From contig CAKRCW010000011.1 of assembly GCA_934309145.1 (NCBI GenBank), forward strand, positions 1 through 64,000: 64,000 nucleotides of DNA. Reading direction: 5' to 3'. This DNA is from an uncultured Lachnospiraceae bacterium (GTDB lineage: Bacteria; Bacillota; Clostridia; Lachnospirales; Lachnospiraceae). This document shows positions 16,205 through 25,825 of the stretch, piece after piece; position 1 is the first letter of the stretch; each line of letters starts with the position of its first letter. Under the pieces are notes generated by a model, which was given only the letters and a program-made list of their open reading frames with translations, made no database searches and had not been told where the DNA came from. Both the position numbers and the translations under genes were made by a program.

Positions 16205-17332
16205 ATGAGTATCACAATAAATGAGCTAAAGGACTTAAACCCAGACACATATCAGATTATCGATATCAGAGATGAGGTTGAAATTTCACACGGAAGCATA
16301 CCAGACGCAATAGCTATCGACAAGGATAAGATAGCAGATGATGAGAGAATAGATAAGACTAAGACACTTGTCATTTGCTGCAGCAGAGGTAAATTCAGCG
16401 TAGACGTGGCAGAGGATTTAAGAAGCAGAGGTTATAACGCACTCAGTCTTGAGGGCGGATATATCGCATGGCTTATGGACGTTATGAACTCCTCAAGGGA
16501 TGAGGATATAGCAAAGGATGTTGAGCAGAGCTTACGAAAGACCTTCAAGAAAAGGATATGGTCTAAGTTTACGAGAGCTATAAACACATATGAGCTTGTT
16601 AAACCCGGCGACAAAATAGCTGTCTGTATATCCGGTGGTAAGGACTCTATGCTTATGGCAAAATGCTTTCAGGAGTTAAAGCTCCATAATAAATTTGAAT
16701 TTGAGGTAAAGTTTCTGGTAATGGATCCCGGATATAGCCCTGCCAACAGAAAGGTCATTGAGGAAAATGCAAGAAAGCTTAATATTCCTATAAGAATATT
16801 TGAGTCTGATATATTTGATTCTGTGTATAATGTTGAGAAATCTCCATGCTACTTATGTGCGAGAATGAGACGCGGACACCTCTATTCATTCGCAAGGGAG
16901 ATGGGCTGCAATAAGATTGCACTCGGTCATCACTATGATGACGTAATAGAGACTATTCTTATGGGTATGCTCTATGGTGCACAGATACAGACTATGATGC
17001 CTAAGCTCCACAGCACGAATTTTGAAGGTATGGAGCTTATAAGACCACTTTATCTTGTAAGAGAGGATGATATCAAGGCATGGAGAGATTATAATAATCT
17101 GCACTTCATCCAGTGTGCATGTAAGTTCACAGACACATGTACAACCTGCAACAATGAGGAAAACCGTTCTAAGCGTGTTGAGATAAAGGAGCTTATCAAA
17201 AACTTAAAACAGGTTAATCCATATGTTGAAGGCAACATCTTCAAGAGTGTTGAAAATGTCAATCTCGAAACTGTCGTTGCCTACAAAAAGGACGGTGTTA
17301 AGCACTCATTCCTAGATACCTATGATTTATAG
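16205..17332 (+). CDS. Rhodanese domain fused to TtcA-like tRNA thiolation ATPase
   Basis: A 375-residue two-domain protein. Start at 16205 (MSITINELK) follows GGAG by 10 nt; an ATG 12 codons earlier has no ribosome binding site. Residues 1-95 are a rhodanese domain with active-site loop CCSRGKFS (Cys59). Residues 120-330 are a PP-loop ATPase of the TtcA group: SGGKDS (143-148), CYLCARMRRG and a GHHYDDVIETILM stretch, then CACKFTDTCTTC. TtcA proteins put sulfur on C32 of tRNA using an Fe-S cluster; the fused rhodanese could supply persulfide. Closest single-domain annotation is tRNA 2-thiocytidine biosynthesis protein. Last 6 bp overlap the convergent SGNH gene. Confidence 0.85.
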   Translation: MSITINELKDLNPDTYQIIDIRDEVEISHGSIPDAIAIDKDKIADDERIDKTKTLVICCSRGKFSVDVAEDLRSRGYNALSLEGGYIAWLMDVMNSSRDEDIAKDVEQSLRKTFKKRIWSKFTRAINTYELVKPGDKIAVCISGGKDSMLMAKCFQELKLHNKFEFEVKFLVMDPGYSPANRKVIEENARKLNIPIRIFESDIFDSVYNVEKSPCYLCARMRRGHLYSFAREMGCNKIALGHHYDDVIETILMGMLYGAQIQTMMPKLHSTNFEGMELIRPLYLVREDDIKAWRDYNNLHFIQCACKFTDTCTTCNNEENRSKRVEIKELIKNLKQVNPYVEGNIFKSVENVNLETVVAYKKDGVKHSFLDTYDL

Positions 17333-17944
17333 TGCTATCGCCTTATATATAGCATCTGCCAAGCTTCGGTGTCCCTCCTCGTTTAAGTGCTCCTGATCTG
17401 TGTCACTTGGGGAGGCTACCTCTGAGGCATCAAGAAACTCTATCTCCTCTTCTCTTGCAATTCGTCTGTAAACCTCGGCAAGCTCCTTTGAAACCTCTAT
17501 AGAATCTGATGAGAATTCAGGATCATACTCTGTTTTCCACACCAATTCTCCCAAATGAATAGGTGATACAAGAAGAATTTTACTCTCTCTTGTGTAATCT
17601 CTTACCTGTCTTATTATTCTCCTCACACCCCTGCCTATTATCTCAGCAGTAGCACCATATACAGTTTTGCAGTCATTTGTGCCAAGCATAATTATTATCT
17701 GGTCTGGTGTGTCGTTAGTCTCAAGTATGGTTCTAATTAATTTAGAACCATTTCTATGGTCTCTTAACGGATCATCAAATACAGTTGTTCTTCCGCACAA
17801 GCCTTCTTCTATAACTCTCGCATTGTCAAGTCCGAGCTTACTGTTAAGTATGCTGGTCCATCTGACTCCCCAAGGGTATCTCCTGTTTTCCTTAGGTACA
17901 AGTCCATATGTATTTGAATCTCCAAAGCATAATATCTGTCTCAT
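17327..17944 (-). CDS. SGNH/GDSL hydrolase, arylesterase-like
   Basis: A 205-residue soluble esterase. Block I is CFGDSNTYG with Ser at position 9 to 10, block III is MLGTNDCK, and the catalytic Asp-His pair lies in the C-terminal DTDQEHLNEEGH. The MRQILCFGDSNTYGLVP start is typical of the arylesterase/acyl-CoA thioesterase I group. No signal peptide, so cytoplasmic. Substrate not known. Overlaps the 3' end of the TtcA-like gene convergently by 6 bp. Confidence 0.82.
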   Translation of the reverse strand: MRQILCFGDSNTYGLVPKENRRYPWGVRWTSILNSKLGLDNARVIEEGLCGRTTVFDDPLRDHRNGSKLIRTILETNDTPDQIIIMLGTNDCKTVYGATAEIIGRGVRRIIRQVRDYTRESKILLVSPIHLGELVWKTEYDPEFSSDSIEVSKELAEVYRRIAREEEIEFLDASEVASPSDTDQEHLNEEGHRSLADAIYKAIAL

Positions 17945-17976
17945 TTATATCACCTCTATCGCTATCTTTTATAGTT

Positions 17977-18010
17977 ATATTATACTATTTCGCTAGGAAT
18001 AGTATAATAT
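17977..18010. repeat. Perfect 13-bp inverted repeat
   Basis: ATATTATACTATT (17977-17989) and AATAGTATAATAT (17998-18010) with an 8-nt loop. It lies 33 bp upstream of the SGNH gene start and 36 bp after the end of the DUF4230 gene. It could be a terminator without a good T-run or an operator over a TATAAT box. Confidence 0.5.
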
Positions 18011-18045
18011 CTAAAATCTATAGCTGATAATAGGTTTTACATAAG

Positions 18046-18633
18046 TCAGATTATATTCCAGCTGATGGTATACTTTTTGCCAAGTATATCACCTACATTG
18101 TTGATATAGCTCTCAAGCAAATCCTCAGCCCTCTGCTGTGCCTGACTTATAAGCTCCTCATCTGTTTCTGCCGCTTCCCTCATGCTGTCCTGAGCTGTCT
18201 GGAATGCGAGTGTCTGGTCATCAGCGGTTATTTTCTCTGCTCCTAAGCCTTCTCTAATCATAATATAGGAATCCTTGTTAAGCTTTGTCTCATCTACCTC
18301 ACAGCTAAGCACAGCCGCCTTAGGCATAGTTATATTTACAACTTCACCATTAACCTCAAGGTCAAGGTCTGATATATCTACTCCTACCTTAACAATACCT
18401 GAATACTCTATCCAGAGCTCTGCCTTTGTGTCCCACCAGAGTACATCCTTTTCCTTGCTTACCTTTGCCACATTATGATAGTAACACTCCAATGTTGCAA
18501 GCTCACATATTGCCTTCATCTGAGTGATATTGATTACCTTTTCAACAGATGTATCCTTTTGCTTTAAGCCACAGGCTGACAGGGAGCACATCATCATAAC
18601 ACACATACTGATTACAGCTATAATCTTTTTCAT
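18046..18633 (-). CDS. DUF4230 lipoprotein
   Basis: A 195-residue DUF4230 protein. A signal peptide with the lipobox SLSAC (Cys21) predicts a membrane-anchored extracytoplasmic lipoprotein. DUF4230 runs over roughly residues 30-185, with the family-type stretch LATLECYYHNVAKV and a long C-terminal alpha helix. Function unknown. It overlaps the upstream DUF4230 gene by 4 bp (ATGA), so the pair is translated together. Confidence 0.75.
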   Translation of the reverse strand: MKKIIAVISMCVMMMCSLSACGLKQKDTSVEKVINITQMKAICELATLECYYHNVAKVSKEKDVLWWDTKAELWIEYSGIVKVGVDISDLDLEVNGEVVNITMPKAAVLSCEVDETKLNKDSYIMIREGLGAEKITADDQTLAFQTAQDSMREAAETDEELISQAQQRAEDLLESYINNVGDILGKKYTISWNII

Positions 18634-19277
18634 GATATATCCCCCTCATATCTTATCTCTAATATGTACTTCTCATCCTGACTCTCTAAAATCGGATTGA
18701 TAAGTGCCTTTACAACATTCTCACAGTTTTCTCTCGCAAGCAGATATATCTCATCATTAGCCCTGCTCTCTTCTCCTACATCTGCAATGCAGGCCGAATA
18801 TGCCTGGTTTGACACATCCTCTGTCTCATATTTCTTGTCAAAAAACATATAATCAAGAGATGCCATATCAACGATAATATCCTTGATTCGTATCTCAGGG
18901 AGATTAACTATAACCTTTTTTGCGGCCGCATTTCCATCTGATGCAGTTTCACCCTCTGAAGCATCCTCTATCTCGACAGTTATATCATTCATATCTATTC
19001 CAAGCTTCACGTCTGACTCATATGATACATAATAAGCGACCTTGTTCTTACTGTTATATACACACGCTATACCATTATATGCCGCGTTATAGGTTGCCAA
19101 ATCACTTATCTGCAGTACCTGCTCTAACTCAGTGCTTGTTATGACAGTTGTTTTTACCTTGCTTCTTCCAAGAAAAATTTTAACGGCAACTATTATAGCG
19201 ATGACAACTACAGCCAAAAGAATTACCTTGTAAACAAATTTGGGCAGCTTTATCTTTTTCTCATTTTTTTCATTCAT
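18630..19277 (-). CDS. DUF4230 membrane-anchored protein
   Basis: A 215-residue DUF4230 protein with one N-terminal membrane segment (about 15-33) behind a basic start, so the domain lies outside. It shares the tandem layout LQISDLATYNAAYNG, YYVSYESDVKLGIDM with the next gene, but keeps a transmembrane anchor instead of a lipid anchor. First gene of the pair, 23 bp downstream of the NSS symporter gene start side; probably cotranscribed with it. Function unknown. Confidence 0.75.
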   Translation of the reverse strand: MNEKNEKKIKLPKFVYKVILLAVVVIAIIVAVKIFLGRSKVKTTVITSTELEQVLQISDLATYNAAYNGIACVYNSKNKVAYYVSYESDVKLGIDMNDITVEIEDASEGETASDGNAAAKKVIVNLPEIRIKDIIVDMASLDYMFFDKKYETEDVSNQAYSACIADVGEESRANDEIYLLARENCENVVKALINPILESQDEKYILEIRYEGDIS

Positions 19278-19299
19278 ATGTAAATCAACTCCCTATTAT

Positions 19300-20655
19300 C
19301 TACAGTAAGCCCTGAATAAGTATAATAAGAATCAATACTGGAAGGATAAATTGGAAATAACGCTTAAGCCATCTTCCAAGCTTTAAACCGCTACCTGTAT
19401 TTGCCTCCTCAATATAATTATCAAAGCCCCATCCCCATTTAGTTACACAGAATAACAGGTAAACAAGTGAACCAAGAGGAAGCAGCAGGTTACTTACTAT
19501 GAAGTCCTCGCTGTCAAGCACATCTCTTCCGCCTATAAGGTGCAGATTGCTCCATACATTATAACCAAGTACACAAGGCATACTTGCAATAAGCACAGCT
19601 ATACAATTAATAATTGAAGCTTTTTTTCTGCTCCATCCAAATGTGTCCATACAAAATGACATTATATTCTCAAATACAGCAATAACTGTAGAGAAGCTTG
19701 CAAATGTCATAAATAAGAAGAACAGTGAACCCCATATACGTCCACCCGCCATATTTACGAATACATTAGGAAGTGTTACGAATATAAGCTTAGGTCCCGC
19801 TGTAACCTCCACGTCATAGCTGAAGCATGCAGGGAAGATTATAAGTCCTGACATTACAGCTACAAATGTGTCAAGTATACATATCTTAGCACCCTCGCCT
19901 GCCAAAGTATGCTCCTTGCCCATATAACTTCCAAATATCTCCATCGCAGCTACACCAAGGCTAAGTGTGAAGAATGCCTGATTCATTGCTGCCGATATTA
20001 CATTTCCTAATCCGACCTCCTGTACAGTATCAAGATTAGGGATAAGATAAAAGCTTATGCCCTCACCAGCACCGGAGAGAGTTAAGCTGTGCACTGCAAG
20101 CACTACGATAAGAGCAAGAAGTGCGCTCATCATTACCTTGCTTATCTTCTCAAGTCCATTCTGAAGTCCACGACTGCAAACTATAAATCCTAAGATAACC
20201 GTAAGTATCATCCAAAATGCCATCTGAAGCGGATCTGCGAGCAAATTGCTAAATACTGCACCGGTATCATCAGCATTCATACCAGATTTAAACTCTCCTG
20301 ACACAAATTTATAGAAATATGTAACCATCCATCCTGATACAGTGGTGTAGTACATCATAAGCATATAACATCCAAAGATAGCAACCCATCCGTGTATATG
20401 CCATTTGCTTCCCAGTTTCTCCAATGCCTTGTAGCCCTGTACTGCACTCTTCCTGCTCGCACGCCCGACAGCAAGCTCCATTGTAAGAACCGGAAGTCCC
20501 ATGGCAACAAGGAATATCAGATAAAATAAAACAAATATGCCTCCACCATTTTCGCCTACTACAAATGGAAATCTCCATACATTTCCTATTCCGATAGCAC
20601 AGCCTGCACTGACCAGAATAAATCCTAATCTTGACTTAAATGACTCTCTTTTCAT
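19300..20655 (-). CDS. Neurotransmitter:sodium symporter (NSS/SNF) family transporter
   Basis: A 451-residue inner-membrane symporter of the LeuT/MhsT group, about 11-12 membrane segments. TM1 carries the unwound Na+ and substrate site as SAGCAIGIGNVWRFPF, which matches LeuT-type NIWRFP. Substrate is probably an amino acid driven by Na+. The two DUF4230 genes follow at 22 bp, so the three may form one operon. Upstream is palindrome copy A. Confidence 0.9.
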   Translation of the reverse strand: MKRESFKSRLGFILVSAGCAIGIGNVWRFPFVVGENGGGIFVLFYLIFLVAMGLPVLTMELAVGRASRKSAVQGYKALEKLGSKWHIHGWVAIFGCYMLMMYYTTVSGWMVTYFYKFVSGEFKSGMNADDTGAVFSNLLADPLQMAFWMILTVILGFIVCSRGLQNGLEKISKVMMSALLALIVVLAVHSLTLSGAGEGISFYLIPNLDTVQEVGLGNVISAAMNQAFFTLSLGVAAMEIFGSYMGKEHTLAGEGAKICILDTFVAVMSGLIIFPACFSYDVEVTAGPKLIFVTLPNVFVNMAGGRIWGSLFFLFMTFASFSTVIAVFENIMSFCMDTFGWSRKKASIINCIAVLIASMPCVLGYNVWSNLHLIGGRDVLDSEDFIVSNLLLPLGSLVYLLFCVTKWGWGFDNYIEEANTGSGLKLGRWLKRYFQFILPVLILIILIQGLL

Positions 20656-20749
20656 AATTACTCTCCGCTATTTATAGCATATAGCACTCCTTTAAACATT
20701 ATCTTTTAAACAATAACAAAGTAATATTGATTCTGTCAAGTAATCATCA

Positions 20750-20864
20750 GCACATTTTGAAACATATGGGCGTGTATATTGACAGGTTATATTATGGGAC
20801 CGCTTTCGCAAACGTCCCTGCATATAACCTGTCAATATACACGCCCATATGTTTCAAAACGTGC
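20750..20864. repeat. Long palindrome family, copy A (core deleted)
   Basis: Arms 20750-20800 and 20814-20864 (51 nt each) pair with only a few mismatches, around a 13-nt loop. In reverse orientation the apex reads GCAGGGACGTTTGCG then AAAGCGGTCCC, which is the family core without its middle part of roughly 55-60 nt. Begins 12 nt after the stop codon of the SDR gene on the minus strand. Confidence 0.9.
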
Positions 20865-20875
20865 CAATTATTCTT

Positions 20876-21676
20876 TTATGGTCTCTGTCCCATAGCTCCC
20901 TCAAGAGTTATTGTCTCACCACTCATATACTTGAAGTCATCTGATGCAAGCTGTACACATACACGTCCTATTTCCTTCTCAACATCTCCGAAATGTCCCA
21001 TAGGAGGAGTCTTGACATTTGCCTTAAATGCCTCAGGATATGCCTTTTCAAAATTCTCAAGCTGTGCTGTCCACGCAAGAGGACATACAATGTTAGCATT
21101 TATTCCATCAGCAGCCCACTCTGTAGCAGCAACTCTTGTAAGTCCACGAATACCCTCCTTGGCTGCCGCATATGCACACTGTCCATAATTACCGAATAAA
21201 CCTGCACCGGATGCGAAGTTTATAACTGAGCCCTTTGTCTCCTTAAGGTATGGATAGCACGCTTTCATATAGTAAAACGCTGCATAAAGTCCGGAATAAA
21301 TTGCAAGGTTAAACTGGTCTGTTGTGTGGTCAGCTATTGTAACACCTGAAGCTGATGCCTGTGCATTGTTGACAAGTATATCTATTCTTCCAAATGTATC
21401 AACAGTCTGCTTTACAACCTCTCCGACAACTGCCTCATTATCTGCCCCCGCATTGACATCTGCCTGTATAGGCAGAACCTTTATACCGTATTTGCTCTCC
21501 AATTCTTCCTTGGCATCAGTAAGCTTTTTTACATTACGCCCTGTGAGAACCAGATTAGCGCCTTCCTTCGCATATGCAGTAGCTATACCATAACCGATAG
21601 AGCCACAGCTTCCGTCACTCAAAACTGCTCTTCCGCCACCTGTAATGATGGCTGTTTTTCCTGATAAAATACCCAT
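20876..21676 (-). CDS. Short-chain dehydrogenase/reductase (SDR)
   Basis: A 266-residue NAD(P)-dependent oxidoreductase. The nucleotide motif is stretched: ITGGGRAVLSDGSCG followed by SIGYGIA, closer to the enoyl-reductase (FabI) style than to classical TGxxxGIG. The NAG-type motif appears as NNAQA, and the catalytic Ser, Tyr-x-x-x-Lys are in NFASGAG and YAAAKEG. AAGGGG lies 7 nt before the start. Substrate cannot be told. It appears to be a single-gene unit, with palindrome copy A immediately after its stop. Confidence 0.82.
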   Translation of the reverse strand: MGILSGKTAIITGGGRAVLSDGSCGSIGYGIATAYAKEGANLVLTGRNVKKLTDAKEELESKYGIKVLPIQADVNAGADNEAVVGEVVKQTVDTFGRIDILVNNAQASASGVTIADHTTDQFNLAIYSGLYAAFYYMKACYPYLKETKGSVINFASGAGLFGNYGQCAYAAAKEGIRGLTRVAATEWAADGINANIVCPLAWTAQLENFEKAYPEAFKANVKTPPMGHFGDVEKEIGRVCVQLASDDFKYMSGETITLEGAMGQRP

Positions 21677-21801
21677 AAATTTAACCCCTTTCTATATTAA
21701 AATATAATATTGTGCTATTAACAAATCACATAGATATTTTACCAAATCTCCGCACAAAGTACAATCTTGAAGCCATGCATTTTAATGATATTATCTATCA
21801 T

Positions 21802-24348
21802 TTACTCTCTATTTTTAAGCACCTCAGCAGGAAGCATCTTCTTTATCCTTCTTACAAGCAGCTGATTAATAATTAAGTACAATATAATAGTTCCTATAAA
21901 CATCGCTCCATATATCCATATTGAAAACGATTTATCTACACCACAGGCAACATTTGGCACAAATGCAGGCCCATAGATTGCATCTAATATTACCTTTGCA
22001 AGCGGAATAGAAATGACAGCACCAATAAGTATTACATAGAAATTGCCATCAAGGTACATACGCTTTAACTCTTTGTTTCTGTAACCAAATATTTTGACAA
22101 GTGCAATGCTGAATGATGAACGATCAATCATTACCTTCATCATAAGGTAGAGAACTATAACAAATATAACTATTGATACTCCACCTATCATTATTATCAT
22201 AGGTCTCATCTGGTCTGAGAATATACCTGCTGATTTCTTAACGTCCTCTCTTGTTGTTGTAGAGTATAACCTTCCAGACTCGATATTAAGGTCATGGTCT
22301 GCAAATACTACGTTGTAGTAGTCATCCTGTTCCCCAAACAATTCAAGCGCCTTGTCATATGACATAAATACCATAAAATTAGGTGCATACTGTGTAACTG
22401 CTTCAATATAAAATGCGTAGAGACTGTCATTTTCCTCGTCCTTAAGTGTTATGATATCGCCAACGCCGAGATTATATTTATATGCTATAGATGAACTGAT
22501 TGTCACCTTGTCTTTAGAGTCAGATGTCTTTACATCAAAGAATGGATTGTCATCCTCTATACCAAGCAGAGTTACGTCAAAATCAAATCCGTATATATCC
22601 TTCTTTAAATCCTTTGCATATGCCTTATAACCGCCCTCCGGTGCTTTTTCAGCCGGATATTTGTAGGTATACATATACTCAAACTTTGTATCTTCAACGT
22701 ACTCAACCTCGACCTGATTACAGTACACATATATCTCAAGTGACATAACAAGAAGAAGAATACTTACAAACATTCCAAATATTACCGTAAATGCTGTTCT
22801 TCTCTCTCTTATTATCTGTCTTATCTTAAACAGCTTCATGAACTTCATGTTCTTAAGCTTTATATCCTTACCCTTACCTGCCTTCTGCTCATTTTTAAGA
22901 AGTGTAAGTACAGGCTTTGAGAGTCTCTTTCTGATTACTAAGCTTGTGACAACAAGACATACTATAGGAGGAACTATTATTCCATACACAAAGAGATATG
23001 GCATAACAGCTACATCCAATTCTGGAAGTGAATAATAATTATAGCAATCCTGCATCTGGTATCTTACACCTGCATCTGTGTACGCAATAAGTGTTCCTAT
23101 TGTACCTGACACAAATGCAATTATTGTAGGAAGAAATACATAGTGTCTCATCAAATCTCTTCTCTTAACACCAAGTGCATACAAAGCTCCTATTACCTGA
23201 CTCTCCTGATCTATTGAGTGAACAACAAAAACAGATAAAACATACGCAATAAGTATAAGAATGATTACTCCTGCTATCATTCCAACACTTCTGTTTAATT
23301 CCTGATCGTCTGCTGCTGCCTGTATTCTTACATTGTCCTCAGCAGTTAAAAATGTGAGCAGATTACCAGCATCAGAATTAAAGATTTCGTCAAGCATATC
23401 ATCTGTCTCATCCTTAAACTCTGATAAACCATCATAAACCTTAACAGAACCGTCATATGCATCCTTTGTTCCATCAAGATATGAATCAAGTGCAGGATTG
23501 CCAAGATTTCCTAACATATCATTGTACGATGTAAGCTCTGAAAGTCCATTTTTAAGCTCCTCTGCGCCATCCACAAGCTCATCTATTCCATCTCTTATCT
23601 CATCCTCTCTGCCAAGTGTTCTGTCCCAGTATTCCTGAAAATACTCATCGTCAACATCACCGGCAGAAAAAGAAAGCTCCTTTAAGCAATCCTTAAGCTC
23701 ATCATCAGTCATCTTATCATTTAACTGATATGCGTAATAATATTCCTCTGATTTTACACTCTTACCTTCATCACGAAGCATATCGTAGGTATTTTCTGTC
23801 ACAAATACAATACCAAAATTCTTACTGTCACAGCCTGTATCTGCAATAGCCTTTAATGGGCTGTCATAATCTGGAACAGTACCTATTCCTGAAATCTTAT
23901 ATGTATGTCCGCCAAGGGTTATACTGTCACCTACATTTATATCATTTTTCTCTGCATACTTTCTCTCAAGCACGAGCTCATCATCATTTGTGGCTGGCTC
24001 GCCTTTACATATCGCCACCTTATCTATATCCTGACGATTTTTGTATACTCTGATTGTCTTTCCATCATCTACTGAATAATCTAAAAAGAACATTTTCTCA
24101 AGTGTTATACCTTCATCTATAAGGCTATCCCACTCAGAATCAGTCATAGGCAAAAACAACGAAAACTGTCCATCCTCAACACTCTGAGCCTTGTCAGCAT
24201 CCTTGGTTCCATTGATGATTGTCTCAGCCGCAGCTATGATACTTACAACCAGATACATACTAAGTATTATAAGAAATGAAAGTGCAAGATATCTGGCAAT
24301 ATTCTGCTTAAAATCACGAAAAATTCTCTTCTTCAATACCTTCTGCAT
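21802..24348 (-). CDS. ABC transporter permease, FtsX/MacB-like
   Basis: An 848-residue permease with one N-terminal membrane segment, a large extracytoplasmic region (about 45-355), three further membrane segments, a second extracytoplasmic region and a final four-segment FtsX domain. Coiled-coil-rich stretch around residues 240-330 (DELVDGAEELKNGLSE). The paired layout and its ATPase 1 bp upstream point to an export or mechanotransduction ABC complex of the type linked to peptide resistance. Controlled by the TetR operator at 25101-25119. Confidence 0.85.
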   Translation of the reverse strand: MQKVLKKRIFRDFKQNIARYLALSFLIILSMYLVVSIIAAAETIINGTKDADKAQSVEDGQFSLFLPMTDSEWDSLIDEGITLEKMFFLDYSVDDGKTIRVYKNRQDIDKVAICKGEPATNDDELVLERKYAEKNDINVGDSITLGGHTYKISGIGTVPDYDSPLKAIADTGCDSKNFGIVFVTENTYDMLRDEGKSVKSEEYYYAYQLNDKMTDDELKDCLKELSFSAGDVDDEYFQEYWDRTLGREDEIRDGIDELVDGAEELKNGLSELTSYNDMLGNLGNPALDSYLDGTKDAYDGSVKVYDGLSEFKDETDDMLDEIFNSDAGNLLTFLTAEDNVRIQAAADDQELNRSVGMIAGVIILILIAYVLSVFVVHSIDQESQVIGALYALGVKRRDLMRHYVFLPTIIAFVSGTIGTLIAYTDAGVRYQMQDCYNYYSLPELDVAVMPYLFVYGIIVPPIVCLVVTSLVIRKRLSKPVLTLLKNEQKAGKGKDIKLKNMKFMKLFKIRQIIRERRTAFTVIFGMFVSILLLVMSLEIYVYCNQVEVEYVEDTKFEYMYTYKYPAEKAPEGGYKAYAKDLKKDIYGFDFDVTLLGIEDDNPFFDVKTSDSKDKVTISSSIAYKYNLGVGDIITLKDEENDSLYAFYIEAVTQYAPNFMVFMSYDKALELFGEQDDYYNVVFADHDLNIESGRLYSTTTREDVKKSAGIFSDQMRPMIIMIGGVSIVIFVIVLYLMMKVMIDRSSFSIALVKIFGYRNKELKRMYLDGNFYVILIGAVISIPLAKVILDAIYGPAFVPNVACGVDKSFSIWIYGAMFIGTIILYLIINQLLVRRIKKMLPAEVLKNRE

Positions 24349-24349
24349 C

Positions 24350-25051
24350 TTATAAATCCTCCAATTCCTCTGCTTTTACCTTAACCTCATTACAGTAATT
24401 TTTCTTTATCTGTCCATCCTTTAAGATAATTACCTGGTCAACCATATCCTTTATTGCATTATTATGAGTTACAATAAGCATTGTAGTTCCATACTGAGCA
24501 TTAATCTTCTCAAGCAAAACAAGAATGTCTCTTGATGTCTTAGAATCAAGTGCTCCTGTAGGCTCATCACACAAAAGAAGCTTAGGGTTCTTAATCAAAG
24601 CTCTTGCTATCGCACATCTCTGCTGCTGACCTCCTGAAAGCTGTGATGGAAATTTGTTCTGGTGCTCTGTAAGTCCTAATATATCAATCAGCTCATCTAT
24701 ATCAAGCGGATGCTCTGTAAGGTACTCACATACCTGTATATTTTCCCTGATTGTAAGATTCGGTACCAGATTATAAAACTGAAAAATAAAACCAAGGTAA
24801 TCTCTGCGGTAATCAGACAATGCCTCAGCCTTCAAGCCTGCCATTTCCTTTCCGTCAACCTTAATAGAGCCGGAATCAACTATATCAAGACCGCCAATAC
24901 AGTTAAGTAATGTTGATTTACCTGAACCACTTGTTCCCTGTATAACGCACATCTTACCCTTTTCAACGCCAACAGAAACACCCTTCAAAACCTGAATATA
25001 ACTTCCGCCCTCACCATAACTTTTCTTTACATCTGATACCTCTACATACAT
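24350..25051 (-). CDS. ABC transporter ATP-binding protein (LolD/MacB-type)
   Basis: A 233-residue ATPase partner of the permease that starts 1 bp after it ends. Walker A GTSGSGKST, the signature LSGGQQQR and Walker B LLLCDEPTGALD are present, with the MacB-type DSKTSRDIL stretch after it. The end lacks any fused domain. First gene of the ABC operon, 50 bp downstream of the TetR operator. Confidence 0.92.
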   Translation of the reverse strand: MYVEVSDVKKSYGEGGSYIQVLKGVSVGVEKGKMCVIQGTSGSGKSTLLNCIGGLDIVDSGSIKVDGKEMAGLKAEALSDYRRDYLGFIFQFYNLVPNLTIRENIQVCEYLTEHPLDIDELIDILGLTEHQNKFPSQLSGGQQQRCAIARALIKNPKLLLCDEPTGALDSKTSRDILVLLEKINAQYGTTMLIVTHNNAIKDMVDQVIILKDGQIKKNYCNEVKVKAEELEDL

Positions 25052-25100
25052 CCTTTAATCCTCCTTAGATAATACATTTTATATTTAAAATCTTTATATT

Positions 25101-25119
25101 TACATAACACTGTTATGTA
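25101..25119. promoter_or_regulatory. TetR operator upstream of the ABC operon
   Basis: TACATAAC-ACT-GTTATGTA is a perfect 8-bp dyad that matches the inner part of the operator before the tetR gene. On the minus strand it lies between a TAGACA (-35) and a TAAATA/TATAAA (-10) candidate, so binding would block the promoter. Confidence 0.7.
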
Positions 25120-25132
25120 GTGTCTATAAATT

Positions 25133-25165
25133 TTGCTATGTCGACACTACTGTCAAACATAGCAA
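25133..25165 (-). terminator. Hairpin between tetR and the ABC operon, weak terminator
   Basis: TTGCTATGT (25133-25141) pairs with ACATAGCAA (25157-25165), with an inner GACA/TGTC pair in the loop. It lies 6 nt after the TetR gene stop. No full T-run follows on the minus strand, so it may be partial or serve as an extra operator. Confidence 0.35.
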
Positions 25166-25170
25166 TTTAT

Positions 25171-25791
25171 TTAATCCTTGCTAAACAGAGCCATCCAGCC
25201 ACCAACAAGGTATTTTAACACATGATTTAAATGCTTTAAGGCTTCCATCTCATCACGCTCATGCAGCAGCAAATGCGTAAATGCATTAATCTGTATATGT
25301 GAAACCCAGTGCAGCGTGTATTCATCCGGAACATCAACACCAAGCTTATCTGCCTGTGCCTTGGCAAGAATTTTATATCCCTGCTCTAAGATATCAACAA
25401 ACTCATCTATACAATTCTCAAATCTCGAACCCTGACTTTTAGTAAGAATAAGTATAAACATTTCATAATCTGAATATATGACATGTAATATCTGTTTACT
25501 TGCAAGCAAATCATCCTGCATGTTGTCCTCATCAGCTCCAGGTAACTGCTGAAGCTCCATAAGCTCCTGTTTCATATGCTGCTGAAGTAGTTTCCTAAGC
25601 TTAATAAGTACTGGCTCTACGATAGATGCAAACAAATCCTCTTTATCTTTAAAGAAGAAGTACAACGCTCCGGTAGTAACCCCGGCCTCCTTGCATATAG
25701 ACCTGAGTGAGGCCCCCTGATATCCCTTCTCCAGAAATTCTCTCCTTGCACTTGCAATAAGCTTCTCTCTGGTTTCCTTATCATCCTTCAT
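25171..25791 (-). CDS. TetR family transcriptional repressor
   Basis: A 206-residue regulator. The N-terminal helix-turn-helix (about residues 8-50) carries FLEKGYQGASLRSICKEAGV and GALYFFFKDKEDLF, broken here as GYQGASLRSICKEAG and GALYFFFKDKED. The C-terminal ligand domain (60-200) is variable and amphipathic. GGGG lies a few nt before the start. It most likely represses itself and the downstream ABC exporter at the two dyads at 25101-25119 and 25826-25850; a peptide or toxic lipid ligand is inference. Confidence 0.85.
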   Translation of the reverse strand: MKDDKETREKLIASARREFLEKGYQGASLRSICKEAGVTTGALYFFFKDKEDLFASIVEPVLIKLRKLLQQHMKQELMELQQLPGADEDNMQDDLLASKQILHVIYSDYEMFILILTKSQGSRFENCIDEFVDILEQGYKILAKAQADKLGVDVPDEYTLHWVSHIQINAFTHLLLHERDEMEALKHLNHVLKYLVGGWMALFSKD

Positions 25792-25825
25792 AATATATAC
25801 CCCAAATACATATTTTAATTACAGA

